A stretch of DNA of 64,000 nt from JANQPC01 sp039208375 (GTDB lineage: Bacteria > Pseudomonadota > Alphaproteobacteria > Rhodobacterales > Rhodobacteraceae): positions 1 to 64,000 of the forward strand of contig JBCCRC010000008.1 of the NCBI GenBank assembly GCA_039208375.1. Reading direction: 5' to 3'. How positions within the stretch are numbered: position 1 is the first letter of the stretch; the number at the start of each line of letters is the position of its first letter. Under the pieces are notes generated by a model. The model saw only the letters and a list, made by a program, of their open reading frames with translations, ran no database searches and was not told the DNA's origin. Shown here piece by piece: positions 7,460 through 16,057 of this stretch. Position numbers and translations under genes: made by a program.

Positions 7460-8497
7460 TCATGCCGTGAGTTCATCAAAGGCTCTGCTGCTGACCGAGG
7501 TAAATCCGGTATCGGCGTCACCGCGCCCCCGATCAATAAACAACACCGCGATTCCATGCGCGTCAGCGATCTCGAGTCCGCGATCCCGGCCCAAAATGAG
7601 CATCGCGGTCGACCAAGCGTCGGCCAGCATCGTGTTGCCGGCAAGAACCGTCGCTGAGGCCGTTTTGTGCATGATCGGGTGCCCCGTGACGGGATCGATC
7701 ACGTGGGAGAAGCGTTGACCATTGACCTCGAAGTAATTGCGATAGTCACCGGATGATGCCAAACCCAGGCCCGATAGGCCAACAACATCGTAAACGCCGC
7801 CGTTTCGATCACTCGGAATCTCGATCCCGATTTGCCATGGCATACCGTCTGGGTTTGTGCCCGCGGCATAAATCTCACCGCCGATTTCAACCATGTAGTT
7901 GCCGAGGCCAAGCGCCTCGAGCGCGCGCCCGACATGATCGGTGCCATAGCCCTTTCCAATGGCGGCGAGGTAGACTTGCGCCTCGGGCTGCCGCTTCTGG
8001 ACGTAGTTTGGCGCGACCGAAATAACGCGGCTGTGACCGCTACGGCCCATTGCATCGGCGACCTCATTGTCGCTAGGAAGCGACGTCGCACCAGGCGCGC
8101 CAAAGCCCCAAAGCTCTATCAACGGACCAACGGTTGTATCGAAACGCCCATCGCTGGCGCGATACACCTCCTCCGCCACTGACAGGACGCCAGAAAGCTC
8201 GGGCGAGACTGACACCGGTGACATGTCGGTGCCTGCGTTAAAACGCGCCACTTCGGAATCCGGGTTCCAGTTCGACATCTTGATATCAACTTCGCGAAGC
8301 GCGGCGTCAACCGCGCCCGACACCTCACGTTCAGAGAGGCCCCCGGCATCATTGATCGCTACAATCGAGTAGGTCGTTCCCATCGTCTGACCGCTCAGGC
8401 GCAATACCTCTTGGCCCGGCTTACACGCCGCCAGAATGAACGGCATAGCGAGAACGGAGCGGCGCGAAAAACTCGGTTGGGCCAGCAAATCTATCAC
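7460..8497 (-). CDS. apbE: FAD:protein FMN transferase ApbE (Nqr flavinylation)
   Basis: ApbE transfers FMN from FAD to a threonine of target proteins; here the targets are NqrB and NqrC. The 345-residue protein begins with SRRSVLAMPFILAAC, combining a twin-arginine-like motif with a lipobox (cysteine at about 25). It is therefore a membrane-anchored periplasmic lipoprotein. Family features include GQTMGTTYSIV, IGKGYGTDHVGRALE, YMVEIGGEIYAAG, HVIDPVTGHPI and TMLADAWSTAMLILG. It precedes nqrM and is divergent from nqrA. In many bacteria apbE is the seventh gene of the nqr operon; the divergent arrangement is a variation. Confidence 0.93.
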   Translation of the reverse strand: MIDLLAQPSFSRRSVLAMPFILAACKPGQEVLRLSGQTMGTTYSIVAINDAGGLSEREVSGAVDAALREVDIKMSNWNPDSEVARFNAGTDMSPVSVSPELSGVLSVAEEVYRASDGRFDTTVGPLIELWGFGAPGATSLPSDNEVADAMGRSGHSRVISVAPNYVQKRQPEAQVYLAAIGKGYGTDHVGRALEALGLGNYMVEIGGEIYAAGTNPDGMPWQIGIEIPSDRNGGVYDVVGLSGLGLASSGDYRNYFEVNGQRFSHVIDPVTGHPIMHKTASATVLAGNTMLADAWSTAMLILGRDRGLEIADAHGIAVLFIDRGRGDADTGFTSVSSRAFDELTA

Positions 8498-8563
8498 CTC
8501 GGTTCTGTGAAAAGGCGGTCACGCTTTCCAAGTCTTGTCGCGGGCCGCGACACTCTGAGCCAG

Positions 8564-8592
8564 TTCAAGTTGACCAATCTCGATCGTATAAC
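8564..8592 (+). promoter_or_regulatory. Possible sigma70-type promoter of nqr operon
   Basis: TTCAAG (8564-8569) and TATAAC (8587-8592) are separated by 17 bases, about 90 bases upstream of the nqrA start. The -10 match is good (5 of 6), the -35 only partial (3 of 6). This is a pattern match only. Confidence 0.3.
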
Positions 8593-8625
8593 ACTGGCAG
8601 ATTAGCCGGATTTCAAGCCGGAACC

Positions 8626-8649
8626 ATGCGGTGCTTTGAGGCACCGCGT
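8626..8649 (+). promoter_or_regulatory. Hairpin in the nqrA 5' leader
   Basis: A perfect 7-bp stem GCGGTGC/GCACCGC (8628-8634 with 8641-8647) encloses the loop TTTGAG and can extend by a G-T and an A-T pair. It lies 14 bases before the nqrA ribosome-binding site (AGGAGAGG, 8663-8670). There is no T-tract, so it is not a terminator. It could stabilise the mRNA or affect translation; no riboswitch family is recognised. Confidence 0.4.
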
Positions 8650-8680
8650 GTTCGTCAGAGCCTAGGAGAGGCCGCTAGCT

Positions 8681-10024
8681 GTGAAGCGTTTCGTGCTAAA
8701 GAAAGGCTTGGATCTTCCGATCGAGGGCGCCGCTCCCGGTGGGGAAATATCAACTTCGTTTTCAAAGCATTATGGCATTTTGGGCGATGACTACATCGGT
8801 ATCAAGCCGCGCATTCTAGTCGAGGAAGGCGATACGGTCGGCGCTGGCGCGCCGATAATGGTTCACAAGGATCTGCCCGAGGTGCATATCGTCGCACCCG
8901 TTTCCGGGCGGATTAAAATGATCAATCGCGGCGCGCGGCGGAAGCTCATCAGCATCGAGATTGAAGAAGATCAAACCGCGGCCGATCCCATCGATTTTTC
9001 GGGCGTAGGTGGCGCGGGAACCGCGGAAGAGATTTCGGCGAAATTGTGTGCCGCCGGCCTATGGACGTCTTTTCGTACGCGCCCGTATTCGAAGGTGCCC
9101 GAGCCGGCGGCGCGGCCCGCTGCGATTTACGTCACGGCTACGGATACTGAGCCATTGGCGCCGGATCCGGCACCAATCATCGCAGAAGAGCCTGAGGCGT
9201 TCACACTTGGGCTAGAAAGCATCACGAAACTAACCGACGGCGCTACATATCTCTGCCAAGCCGATGGAGCAGAAGTGCCTGGCGCGGATATCCCCGGCAT
9301 TGAAGCTGTAGCCTTTTCCGGCACGCATCCGGCGGGCCTGGCGGGCACGCATATGCATTTTCTGGAACCGCCCGATAGCACGCGCACGGTGTGGACTATC
9401 AGCTACGCAGACGTGCTTGTCATCGGCCGGCTTTTGCTCACCGGACATTTCGACGGCTCGCGCGTCATCTCACTGGCAGGGCCAATCTGCCGTTCCCCCC
9501 GCCTGATCCGCACAAGTATTGGGGCCTCGATGCTGGAAGTAGCGGAGCAAGATTTACCCGAAGATCGGCCCGCCCGCATCATCTCGGGGTCGGTTCTAAG
9601 TGGCAGGGCCGGCATCGAAAAGAGTGCCTATCTCGGTCGCTATGCGCGACAGATTACGCTTATCGAAGAGGACACCAAGCAGATCCCCATGGGCTGGATC
9701 CGCCCCATGTTTGAAAAGTATGCGGTTCAGCCGGTGCTGGGATCGGCAATGTCGGGGCGCCGCTTTCCGCTGACATCAAACCTGAATGGAGGCAGACGGG
9801 CGATGGTACCCCTCGGTACATTCGAGGAGCTGATGCCGCAGGACTTTCTGCCGACGCAACTGCTGCGCGCTCTTCTGGTGATGGACACAGATCAGGCCCA
9901 GGCGCTCGGCGCTCTTGAGCTTGATGAGGAAGATCTGGGGCTTGTCGGCTTCGCCTGCCCCGCAAAGTACGAATACGGCATGGCCCTCAGGGATTGCCTG
10001 ACCAAAATCGAGATTGAGGGCTAA
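8681..10024 (+). CDS. nqrA: Na+-translocating NADH:quinone reductase subunit A
   Basis: Cytoplasmic-side subunit of the six-subunit Na+-NQR, which couples NADH oxidation by ubiquinone to sodium export. The 447-residue length is usual. The N-terminal biotinyl-lipoyl-like barrel contains LVEEGDTVGAGAPIMVHKD and APVSGRIKMINRGARRKL, and the middle Rnf/Nqr-type domain contains AFSGTHPAGLAGTHMHFLEP. The GTG start is backed by AGGAGAGG. It is the first gene of nqrABCDEF, read rightwards with gaps of at most 12 bases or overlaps. Confidence 0.96.
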   Translation: MKRFVLKKGLDLPIEGAAPGGEISTSFSKHYGILGDDYIGIKPRILVEEGDTVGAGAPIMVHKDLPEVHIVAPVSGRIKMINRGARRKLISIEIEEDQTAADPIDFSGVGGAGTAEEISAKLCAAGLWTSFRTRPYSKVPEPAARPAAIYVTATDTEPLAPDPAPIIAEEPEAFTLGLESITKLTDGATYLCQADGAEVPGADIPGIEAVAFSGTHPAGLAGTHMHFLEPPDSTRTVWTISYADVLVIGRLLLTGHFDGSRVISLAGPICRSPRLIRTSIGASMLEVAEQDLPEDRPARIISGSVLSGRAGIEKSAYLGRYARQITLIEEDTKQIPMGWIRPMFEKYAVQPVLGSAMSGRRFPLTSNLNGGRRAMVPLGTFEELMPQDFLPTQLLRALLVMDTDQAQALGALELDEEDLGLVGFACPAKYEYGMALRDCLTKIEIEG

Positions 10025-10027
10025 CCG

Positions 10028-11227
10028 ATGGGCCTCCGCAACTTCTTCGATCGTATCGAACCACATTTCGAGAAGGGCGGGAAATGGGAGCGCTATTTCC
10101 CAGTCTACGAGATGGTGGAGAGCTTTCTCTACACCCCTCGCACAGTAACAACCGCGGCGCCGCATGCGCGATCCTACATCGATATGAAGCGGATCATGAC
10201 GTATGTTGTGATGGCAACGGTGCCCTGCATCCTAATGGCGCTCTACAACACAGGGTATCACACCAACCTCGCGCTTCAGGATTTTGAGCCTACGGGCTGG
10301 CGGGCGTGGATCATCGCCACATCGGGCATCGGGTTCAATCCGGCGAACCCACTCGCGAATATGGCGCATGGGCTTCTCTACTTCCTACCAATCTACATCA
10401 CGACGCTGGTCGCCGGCGGGATCTTTGAAGTCATCTTTGCCACCGTGCGGCGGCACGAGGTAAACGAGGGGTTCCTCGTTACATCAATGCTTTACGCGCT
10501 GATCGTGCCGGCGACGACCCCACTTTGGCAGGTGGCGCTAGGCATCATCTTCGGTGTGGTGATTGGCAAGGAAGTGTTCGGCGGCACCGGCAAGAATTTC
10601 CTTAACCCCGCCCTGACGGGCCGTGCCTTTCTCTACTTCGCCTATCCCGCCCAGATGTCGGGCGATGCAGTCTGGGTACCGGTTGATGGTTATACTGGCG
10701 CCACAGCTCTCGCTGTTTCGGCAGCGGACGGTTTTCAGGCGCTCGCCGCCAACGGAATGACATGGTGGGACAGTTTCATTGGCGTTGTTCCCGGCTCAAT
10801 GGGCGAAACGTCGACGGTAGCCTGCCTACTGGGCCTCATATTCCTGCTTGCGACAAAGATCGCGAATTATCGAATGGTGGTAGGCTGTCTCGCCGGGATG
10901 ATCGGGTTTTCGCTTCTCCTGAACTGGATCGGCTCTGACACCAACCCGATGTTTGCGATGCCGTGGTACTGGCACCTCGTTCTGGGCGGGTATGCGTTCG
11001 GGCTTGTCTTCATGGTCACCGAACCCGTCTCTGGCGCGCATACGAACCTCGGCCGTTACTACTACGGCGCTTTGATCGGGATCATGGTGGTTCTGATCCG
11101 TGTGCTCAACCCTGCATTCCCGGAAGGCATGATGCTGGCCATTCTATTCGGCAATGTCTTCGCACCGCTGATTGATCACTTCGTGGTGCAAGCAAACATC
11201 AAACGAAGGGCGCGCCGCCATGCCTGA
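10028..11227 (+). CDS. nqrB: Na+-NQR subunit B
   Basis: Integral membrane subunit, 399 residues with about ten hydrophobic helices, carrying riboflavin and a covalently bound FMN and forming much of the sodium pathway. The flavinylation motif DGYTGATAL places the modified threonine near residue 226, a target for the ApbE encoded at 7460-8497. A GKNFLNPALTGRAF segment is typical of NqrB/RnfD. It starts three bases after the nqrA stop and overlaps nqrC by eight bases. Confidence 0.96.
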   Translation: MGLRNFFDRIEPHFEKGGKWERYFPVYEMVESFLYTPRTVTTAAPHARSYIDMKRIMTYVVMATVPCILMALYNTGYHTNLALQDFEPTGWRAWIIATSGIGFNPANPLANMAHGLLYFLPIYITTLVAGGIFEVIFATVRRHEVNEGFLVTSMLYALIVPATTPLWQVALGIIFGVVIGKEVFGGTGKNFLNPALTGRAFLYFAYPAQMSGDAVWVPVDGYTGATALAVSAADGFQALAANGMTWWDSFIGVVPGSMGETSTVACLLGLIFLLATKIANYRMVVGCLAGMIGFSLLLNWIGSDTNPMFAMPWYWHLVLGGYAFGLVFMVTEPVSGAHTNLGRYYYGALIGIMVVLIRVLNPAFPEGMMLAILFGNVFAPLIDHFVVQANIKRRARRHA

Positions 11228-12041
11228 CGACGATTTGACACTTAAGAAACAGCCGGGCGCGTTCCGGCGTTTCCTCGATGCGCCACCAGATACAGTGTCA
11301 AAGACGATCATCGTGGCCGTGTCGGTTTGCCTGGTCGCATCGATGGTTGTTTCTGCTGCCGCTGTGGCTTTGCGCCCCATTCAGGCCGTCAACGCGCTGA
11401 AGGACAAGCAAGTCAACATACTTCAAGTGGCCGGCATCTACGATCCCGATGCAGATGTACTCGATGCGTTTTCATCATCGTTTGAGCCAAGGGTTCTAGA
11501 GCTTGCAACCGGAACCTTCACGGACGCCTTCGATCCCGCAAGCTTTGACGACAGAGCCGCGGCCGACGATCCGGCGACTTCAGTTGCGCTTGAAGATGAT
11601 CCCGCGGGTATCGGGCGGCAAAGCCAGTATGTCACCGTTTACCTGCTCCGTGATGAGGCAGGAGCGGTCGACAAAGTGATTTTGCCGATCCACGGCTATG
11701 GGCTGTGGTCGACGCTTTATGGGTTTATTGCTCTGGAGGAAAACGGGAACGACATTTTCGGGCTGCAGTTTTACGAGCATGCGGAGACGCCCGGCCTCGG
11801 CGCCGAAGTCGATAACCCACGCTGGAAGGCCCTCTGGAGCGGCAAGAAACTGACAGACGAGACCGGAGCGTTGCAAATCAGCGTAACAAAGACAGCTCCA
11901 CCGGCGGGCCCCGACTATCACGTGGACGCCTTGGCAGGCGCGACCCTGACAACCGTCGGCGTGCACAACCTCGTCAACTTTTGGATGGGTGAAGCCGGCT
12001 ACCAGCCGTTTCTGGAAAACCTCAAAGCGGGGAACGTCTGA
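11220..12041 (+). CDS. nqrC: Na+-NQR subunit C
   Basis: Membrane-anchored periplasmic flavoprotein subunit, 273 residues. A single N-terminal helix (about 36-56, after a DAPPDTVSKTIIV segment) is followed by the FMN-binding domain. DALAGATLTTVG gives the covalent-FMN threonine at about residue 242. The ATG at 11220 is chosen because it gives the normal N-terminus and overlaps the nqrB stop by eight bases; the upstream extension of the frame lies within nqrB. YGLWSTLYGFIALEENGNDI and EHAETPGLGAEVDN are standard NqrC/RnfG segments. Confidence 0.95.
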   Translation: MPDDDLTLKKQPGAFRRFLDAPPDTVSKTIIVAVSVCLVASMVVSAAAVALRPIQAVNALKDKQVNILQVAGIYDPDADVLDAFSSSFEPRVLELATGTFTDAFDPASFDDRAAADDPATSVALEDDPAGIGRQSQYVTVYLLRDEAGAVDKVILPIHGYGLWSTLYGFIALEENGNDIFGLQFYEHAETPGLGAEVDNPRWKALWSGKKLTDETGALQISVTKTAPPAGPDYHVDALAGATLTTVGVHNLVNFWMGEAGYQPFLENLKAGNV

Positions 12042-12694
12042 TGGCGCACAAACGCAGAGAGATGCTGCTCGATCCCATGGTCGACAACAACCCCATCACA
12101 CTGCAGGTGCTGGGCATCTGTTCGGCGCTGGCGGTAACGTCATCTCTGCAGGTGGCATTCGTGATGTCGGTCGCTGTGATCTTTGTCACCGGGTTCTCCT
12201 CAATGTTCATCTCGATGATCCGCAGCCAGATCCCCGGCTCGATCCGCATTATCGTGCAGATGGTGATCATTGCCTCGCTCGTGATCCTGGTGGATCAGCT
12301 TTTGAAAGCCTTTGCCTTCGAGATTTCGAAAACGCTTTCTGTCTTCGTGGGCCTAATCATTACGAACTGTATCGTGATGGGCCGCGCAGAAGCGTTCGCG
12401 ATGAAGAATCCGCCCATCGACAGCTTCATCGATGGTGTGGGAAACGGGCTGGGCTATGGCCTGATCCTGATGCTCGTCGGCGTGATCCGCGAACTCTTTG
12501 GGGCCGGCAGCCTTTTCGGCATCACGATCCTTGAAACGGTCAACAACGGCGGCTGGTACGTGCCGAACGGGCTTCTTTTGCTGCCGCCCTCGGCGTTTTT
12601 CATCATCGGCCTGATCATCTGGGCGTTCCGGTCATGGAAGCCCGAGCAAGTGGAGGAACGCGAGTACAAGATCCAGACGGTGGAGGCCCACTGA
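12041..12694 (+). CDS. nqrD: Na+-NQR subunit D
   Basis: Integral membrane subunit of the NqrDE/RnfAE family, 217 residues with six hydrophobic helices. ITNCIVMGRAEAFAMKNPP carries the cysteine which, with those of NqrE, ligates the intramembrane iron centre. The start overlaps the nqrC stop by one base, and its own stop overlaps the nqrE start (TGATG), indicating coupled translation. The N-terminus MAHKRREMLLDPMVDNNPITLQVLGICSALAVT is standard for the subunit. Confidence 0.95.
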   Translation: MAHKRREMLLDPMVDNNPITLQVLGICSALAVTSSLQVAFVMSVAVIFVTGFSSMFISMIRSQIPGSIRIIVQMVIIASLVILVDQLLKAFAFEISKTLSVFVGLIITNCIVMGRAEAFAMKNPPIDSFIDGVGNGLGYGLILMLVGVIRELFGAGSLFGITILETVNNGGWYVPNGLLLLPPSAFFIIGLIIWAFRSWKPEQVEEREYKIQTVEAH

Positions 12695-13302
12695 TGGAGG
12701 ATCTTATTTCACTGGCCGTAAAGGCGATCTTCGTCGAAAATCTCGCGCTGTCGTTCTTCCTCGGAATGTGCACGTTCATTGCGGTATCGAAGAAGATCTC
12801 CACGGCAATCGGGCTTGGGATCTCGGTGATGGTGGTGCAATCGATCACCGTGCCGGCCAACAACCTCATCCTGGGCTACCTTCTGGCGCCCGGCGCGCTG
12901 GCCTGGGCGGGCTTTCCGGATGTGGATCTGACGTTTCTTGGCCTGATCTCCTACATCGGCGTGATCGCGGCGCTGGTGCAGATCCTGGAGATGGTTCTCG
13001 ATAAGTATTTCCCGCCACTCTACAACGCACTGGGGGTTTTCCTGCCGCTCATCACTGTGAACTGCGCCATTCTGGGCGGTTCGCTTTTCATGGTAGAGCG
13101 GAACTATGATTTCACTGAAGCGGTGACCTATGGAGTTTCCTCCGGCTTCGGCTGGGCGCTGGCCATCACGGCGATGGCGGGTGTGCGCGAGAAGCTCAAA
13201 TACTCCGACATTCCCGATGGCCTGCAAGGCCTAGGCATCACATTCATTACAGCCGGACTGATGGCGATGGCCTTCATGTCATTCTCAGGCGTCAACCTCT
13301 GA
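12694..13302 (+). CDS. nqrE: Na+-NQR subunit E
   Basis: Integral membrane partner of NqrD, 202 residues with six helices in the opposite topology. The N-terminal LISLAVKAIFVENLALSFFLGMCTF and the later ITVNCAILGGSLFMVERNY hold conserved cysteines for the iron centre. The start at 12694 (TGATG with the nqrD stop) gives the family length; a longer in-frame start at 12634 lies inside nqrD and is rejected. NqrM, encoded upstream at 7196-7447, probably supports insertion of this iron. Confidence 0.96.
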   Translation: MEDLISLAVKAIFVENLALSFFLGMCTFIAVSKKISTAIGLGISVMVVQSITVPANNLILGYLLAPGALAWAGFPDVDLTFLGLISYIGVIAALVQILEMVLDKYFPPLYNALGVFLPLITVNCAILGGSLFMVERNYDFTEAVTYGVSSGFGWALAITAMAGVREKLKYSDIPDGLQGLGITFITAGLMAMAFMSFSGVNL

Positions 13303-13314
13303 GGGGAACCGGAC

Positions 13315-14538
13315 ATGGCGACATTCAGCCTTGGCATCGCGCTTTTCACCATGATCGTTCTGGCCTTGGTGACGATCATCCTGCTCGCGCGCTCACGGCT
13401 CGTTTCGAGTGGGAATGTGAGCATCACCATCAACGGTGAAAAAACGATCTCGGTTCCTGCCGGCGGCAAACTTCTTCAAACCCTCGCGGAACAGAAGCTC
13501 TTCGTGCCCTCGGCCTGCGGTGGCGGCGGCACCTGCGCGCAATGCCGGGTGAAGATCAACTCCGGCGGTGGATCCATCCTGCCCACGGAGCAAAGCCACA
13601 TCACCAAACGCGAGGCGGCGTGTGGGGATAGGCTTTCCTGCCAAGTTGCCGTGAAGCAGGATATGAGCATCGAGGTGCCCGAGGAGGTGTTCGGAGTAAA
13701 GAAGTGGGAGTGTACGGTGCGCTCCAACGAAAACGTCGCCACTTTCATCAAGAACCTGGTGCTGGAGCTGCCCGAAGGCGAGGATGTGAACTTTCGCGCG
13801 GGCGGATACATTCAAATCGAGGCCCCCGCGCATGATCTGAAATACACCGATTTCGATGTTGAGGAGGAGTATCGGGGGGATTGGGACAAGTTCAATCTCT
13901 GGCAGTACAGCTCACATGTCGAGGAGCCCATCGAGCGGGCGTATTCGATGGCGAACTACCCCGATGAAAAGGGCCTGATCATGCTAAACGTCCGCGTGGC
14001 GTCACCGCCGCCCGGATCGGAGGGGATCCCGCCCGGCAAGATGTCATCCTTCATATTCAACCTTAAGCCCGGTGACAAGGTTACGATCTCGGGGCCGTTT
14101 GGAGAGTTCTTTGCGCGGGACACTCAAAAGGAGATGGTATTCATTGGCGGCGGTGCGGGTATGGCGCCGATGCGCAGCCATATCTTTGACCAACTAAAAC
14201 GCCTCCAGAACCGCGACCGAAAGATTACGTTCTGGTACGGGGCACGGTCGAAGCGCGAGATGTTCTTCGTCGACGACTTCGACACGCTTGACGAACAATT
14301 CGACAACTTTGAATGGCACGTGGCGTTGTCCGATCCCCTGCCTGAAGATGACTGGGATGGTTACACCGGTTTCATTCACAATGTTCTGCACGACGAGTAT
14401 CTGAAAGATCATCCTGCGCCTGAAGACTGTGAATACTATATGTGTGGCCCGCCGATTATGAACTCATCGTGCATCAATATGCTGCTCGACCTCGGTGTGG
14501 ATCGTGAAGATATCATGCTTGACGATTTTGGTGGCTGA
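13315..14538 (+). CDS. nqrF: Na+-NQR subunit F (NADH dehydrogenase, 2Fe-2S/FAD)
   Basis: Entry point for electrons from NADH, 407 residues. There is one N-terminal membrane helix (about 4-26) and a 2Fe-2S ferredoxin domain with CGGGGTCAQCRV and a later conserved cysteine in EAACGDRLSCQV. A ferredoxin-reductase module follows, with the FAD motif RAYSMANYP, the NADH-binding GGGAGMAPMRSH and CGPPIMN near the end. It is the last gene of the operon. A short GACGCA/TGCGTC inverted repeat lies directly after the stop but has no T-tract, so I do not call a terminator. Confidence 0.96.
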   Translation: MATFSLGIALFTMIVLALVTIILLARSRLVSSGNVSITINGEKTISVPAGGKLLQTLAEQKLFVPSACGGGGTCAQCRVKINSGGGSILPTEQSHITKREAACGDRLSCQVAVKQDMSIEVPEEVFGVKKWECTVRSNENVATFIKNLVLELPEGEDVNFRAGGYIQIEAPAHDLKYTDFDVEEEYRGDWDKFNLWQYSSHVEEPIERAYSMANYPDEKGLIMLNVRVASPPPGSEGIPPGKMSSFIFNLKPGDKVTISGPFGEFFARDTQKEMVFIGGGAGMAPMRSHIFDQLKRLQNRDRKITFWYGARSKREMFFVDDFDTLDEQFDNFEWHVALSDPLPEDDWDGYTGFIHNVLHDEYLKDHPAPEDCEYYMCGPPIMNSSCINMLLDLGVDREDIMLDDFGG

Positions 14539-14773
14539 GACGCACAACTGCGTCGCGCGATAGTCCCAGCCGGGGCGCATATACACGCAGAAAACAAGGC
14601 CTACCTGCACTAAGCGATTGCGCCATGGGCGGGGGCTTGTCTACGCGCTCCATGTAGTTCCTTTCGTTCACGGCGCCGATCGACGCCTTTCTCTAGTATC
14701 GTGCGCGCTGGACGCACCGGTTTCATGCGCTATCGTCTGTTGCAAGCGAACGCTGATGTACAGGAACTTATAG

Positions 14774-15016
14774 TTGCTTCAGGAAAAAAACGCCGACCTT
14801 GACGCCGTGAAAACGCGAAAGCTCTTGGAACGGCTTGTAGACGAGCTCGGCCGCGCTGGCCACGACCTCTACTATTCTCCGACCACAGAGGTTGCCGCAT
14901 CATTGATGACCTATGCGAAGGGCTCCGCTAGGTTGAGCACGGCAGAGCGTGCCTTGTTTGAGGGGCTTACCCGGCGAGACATCGAGATCATCCTTGGGGT
15001 GAAGAGCGGCGGCTGA
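14774..15016 (+). CDS. Hypothetical 80-residue protein
   Basis: A charged, mostly helical 80-residue frame with a TTG start supported by AGGAA seven bases upstream (14762-14766). Segments are LDAVKTRKLLERLVDELG, YYSPTTEVAASLMTYAKG and TAERALFEGLTRRDIEIILG. There are no cysteines, membrane helices or signal peptide. I do not recognise the family. The composition is protein-like, and the 235 bases before it contain nothing else I can support, so it is probably a real single gene. Confidence 0.5.
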   Translation: MLQEKNADLDAVKTRKLLERLVDELGRAGHDLYYSPTTEVAASLMTYAKGSARLSTAERALFEGLTRRDIEIILGVKSGG

Positions 15017-15168
15017 ACACCCGCTAGCACTTCCTAAAACACTTCGGTTTACCGATACGTTCTGCGGCACCCGCCTGATCCGCGCCTATTTGAGAAGCTT
15101 GCCGATCCAGGGCGGCACGAGAGCTGCGCGCTCCCCAGCTCGCCGACACCGCTGGTTGTAAAGGCGAT

Positions 15169-15849
15169 ATGGCCTACCTGCCCAGCATGCGTGGTCTTGC
15201 CCCAAATTTGCTATTGATCATTCTAGCCCTCAATACGGGATGGTTTGTGCTCTATGCGGCAAACCTGGGAGCGCGCGGCCTCGTTGCTGAGGATGCAGAA
15301 GCGCTTTCTCGTGTGTTTGCCGAGGGCCATTTTACCGCCAACGTCGCCCTTGCCGCACACATGATCGCTGGTGCTGTGCTGACCATTGGGGCACCGCTTC
15401 AGGCCACTCCGATGCTTCGGCAAAGGTGGCCGCAGGCACACCGACGCCTGGGCTATATGCTAGTGGGCCTCGCCATGGTTACAGGCGTTGGGGGCCTTGC
15501 TTACATCGCTGTGCTGGGCACCATCGGCGGGTGGTGGATGAGCCTATGGTTTACCATCTATGGCATTGCCATCATTTGGTCCGCCGCAAACACCGTTTAC
15601 TTCGCTCTAGACAAGGACCTTACGCGCCATTTTGCATGGGCAACACGGCTCGTTATTCTTGCAGTTGGATCATGGATCTACCGGATGCACTACGCGATCT
15701 GGTTCGCCTTGACCGATGGGGTTGGCTCAAACCCGGAATTCACCGGGCCCTTTGACCAAATTCAGGTATTCGCATTCTTTATACCCTACCTTTTGATCGC
15801 TGAGTGGTTCCTTAGAAGGCGCCGCGCGGGCCCGCGGCTGGCGGGCTAG
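15169..15849 (+). CDS. DUF2306 family membrane protein
   Basis: A 226-residue polytopic inner-membrane protein with about seven hydrophobic segments, in the DUF2306 family of unknown function. Conserved features are an in-membrane histidine (VALAAHMIAGAVL), WPQAHRRLGYMLVGLAM after the second helix, and a C-terminal WIYRMHYAIWF segment. These resemble haem or metal ligation patterns in four-helix membrane proteins, but no function is established. It is read alone, with no close neighbours in the same direction. Confidence 0.8.
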   Translation: MAYLPSMRGLAPNLLLIILALNTGWFVLYAANLGARGLVAEDAEALSRVFAEGHFTANVALAAHMIAGAVLTIGAPLQATPMLRQRWPQAHRRLGYMLVGLAMVTGVGGLAYIAVLGTIGGWWMSLWFTIYGIAIIWSAANTVYFALDKDLTRHFAWATRLVILAVGSWIYRMHYAIWFALTDGVGSNPEFTGPFDQIQVFAFFIPYLLIAEWFLRRRRAGPRLAG

Positions 15850-16057
15850 GCGACCCGGTAAACGCAACGCTATCCTAAGCTTTCAATACCAAGGATCGCC
15901 GCCACAATGCGTGATGTAAGGCAGGATGTCACGTGGCCCGACGTTAGGCTCGACCATGCGCCTTTGCATGGGCGTTCACCAAGGTGAAACTGCACCAGAC
16001 GTTTCGGGTTGACAGGCCTTCTTCACAAATGCGGACGTGGATGTGGTGTCTGCTCAG

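Noticed and set aside
14537..14556. GACGCA/TGCGTC inverted repeat after nqrF
   Set aside because: A 6-bp stem without T-tract is too weak to call a terminator.
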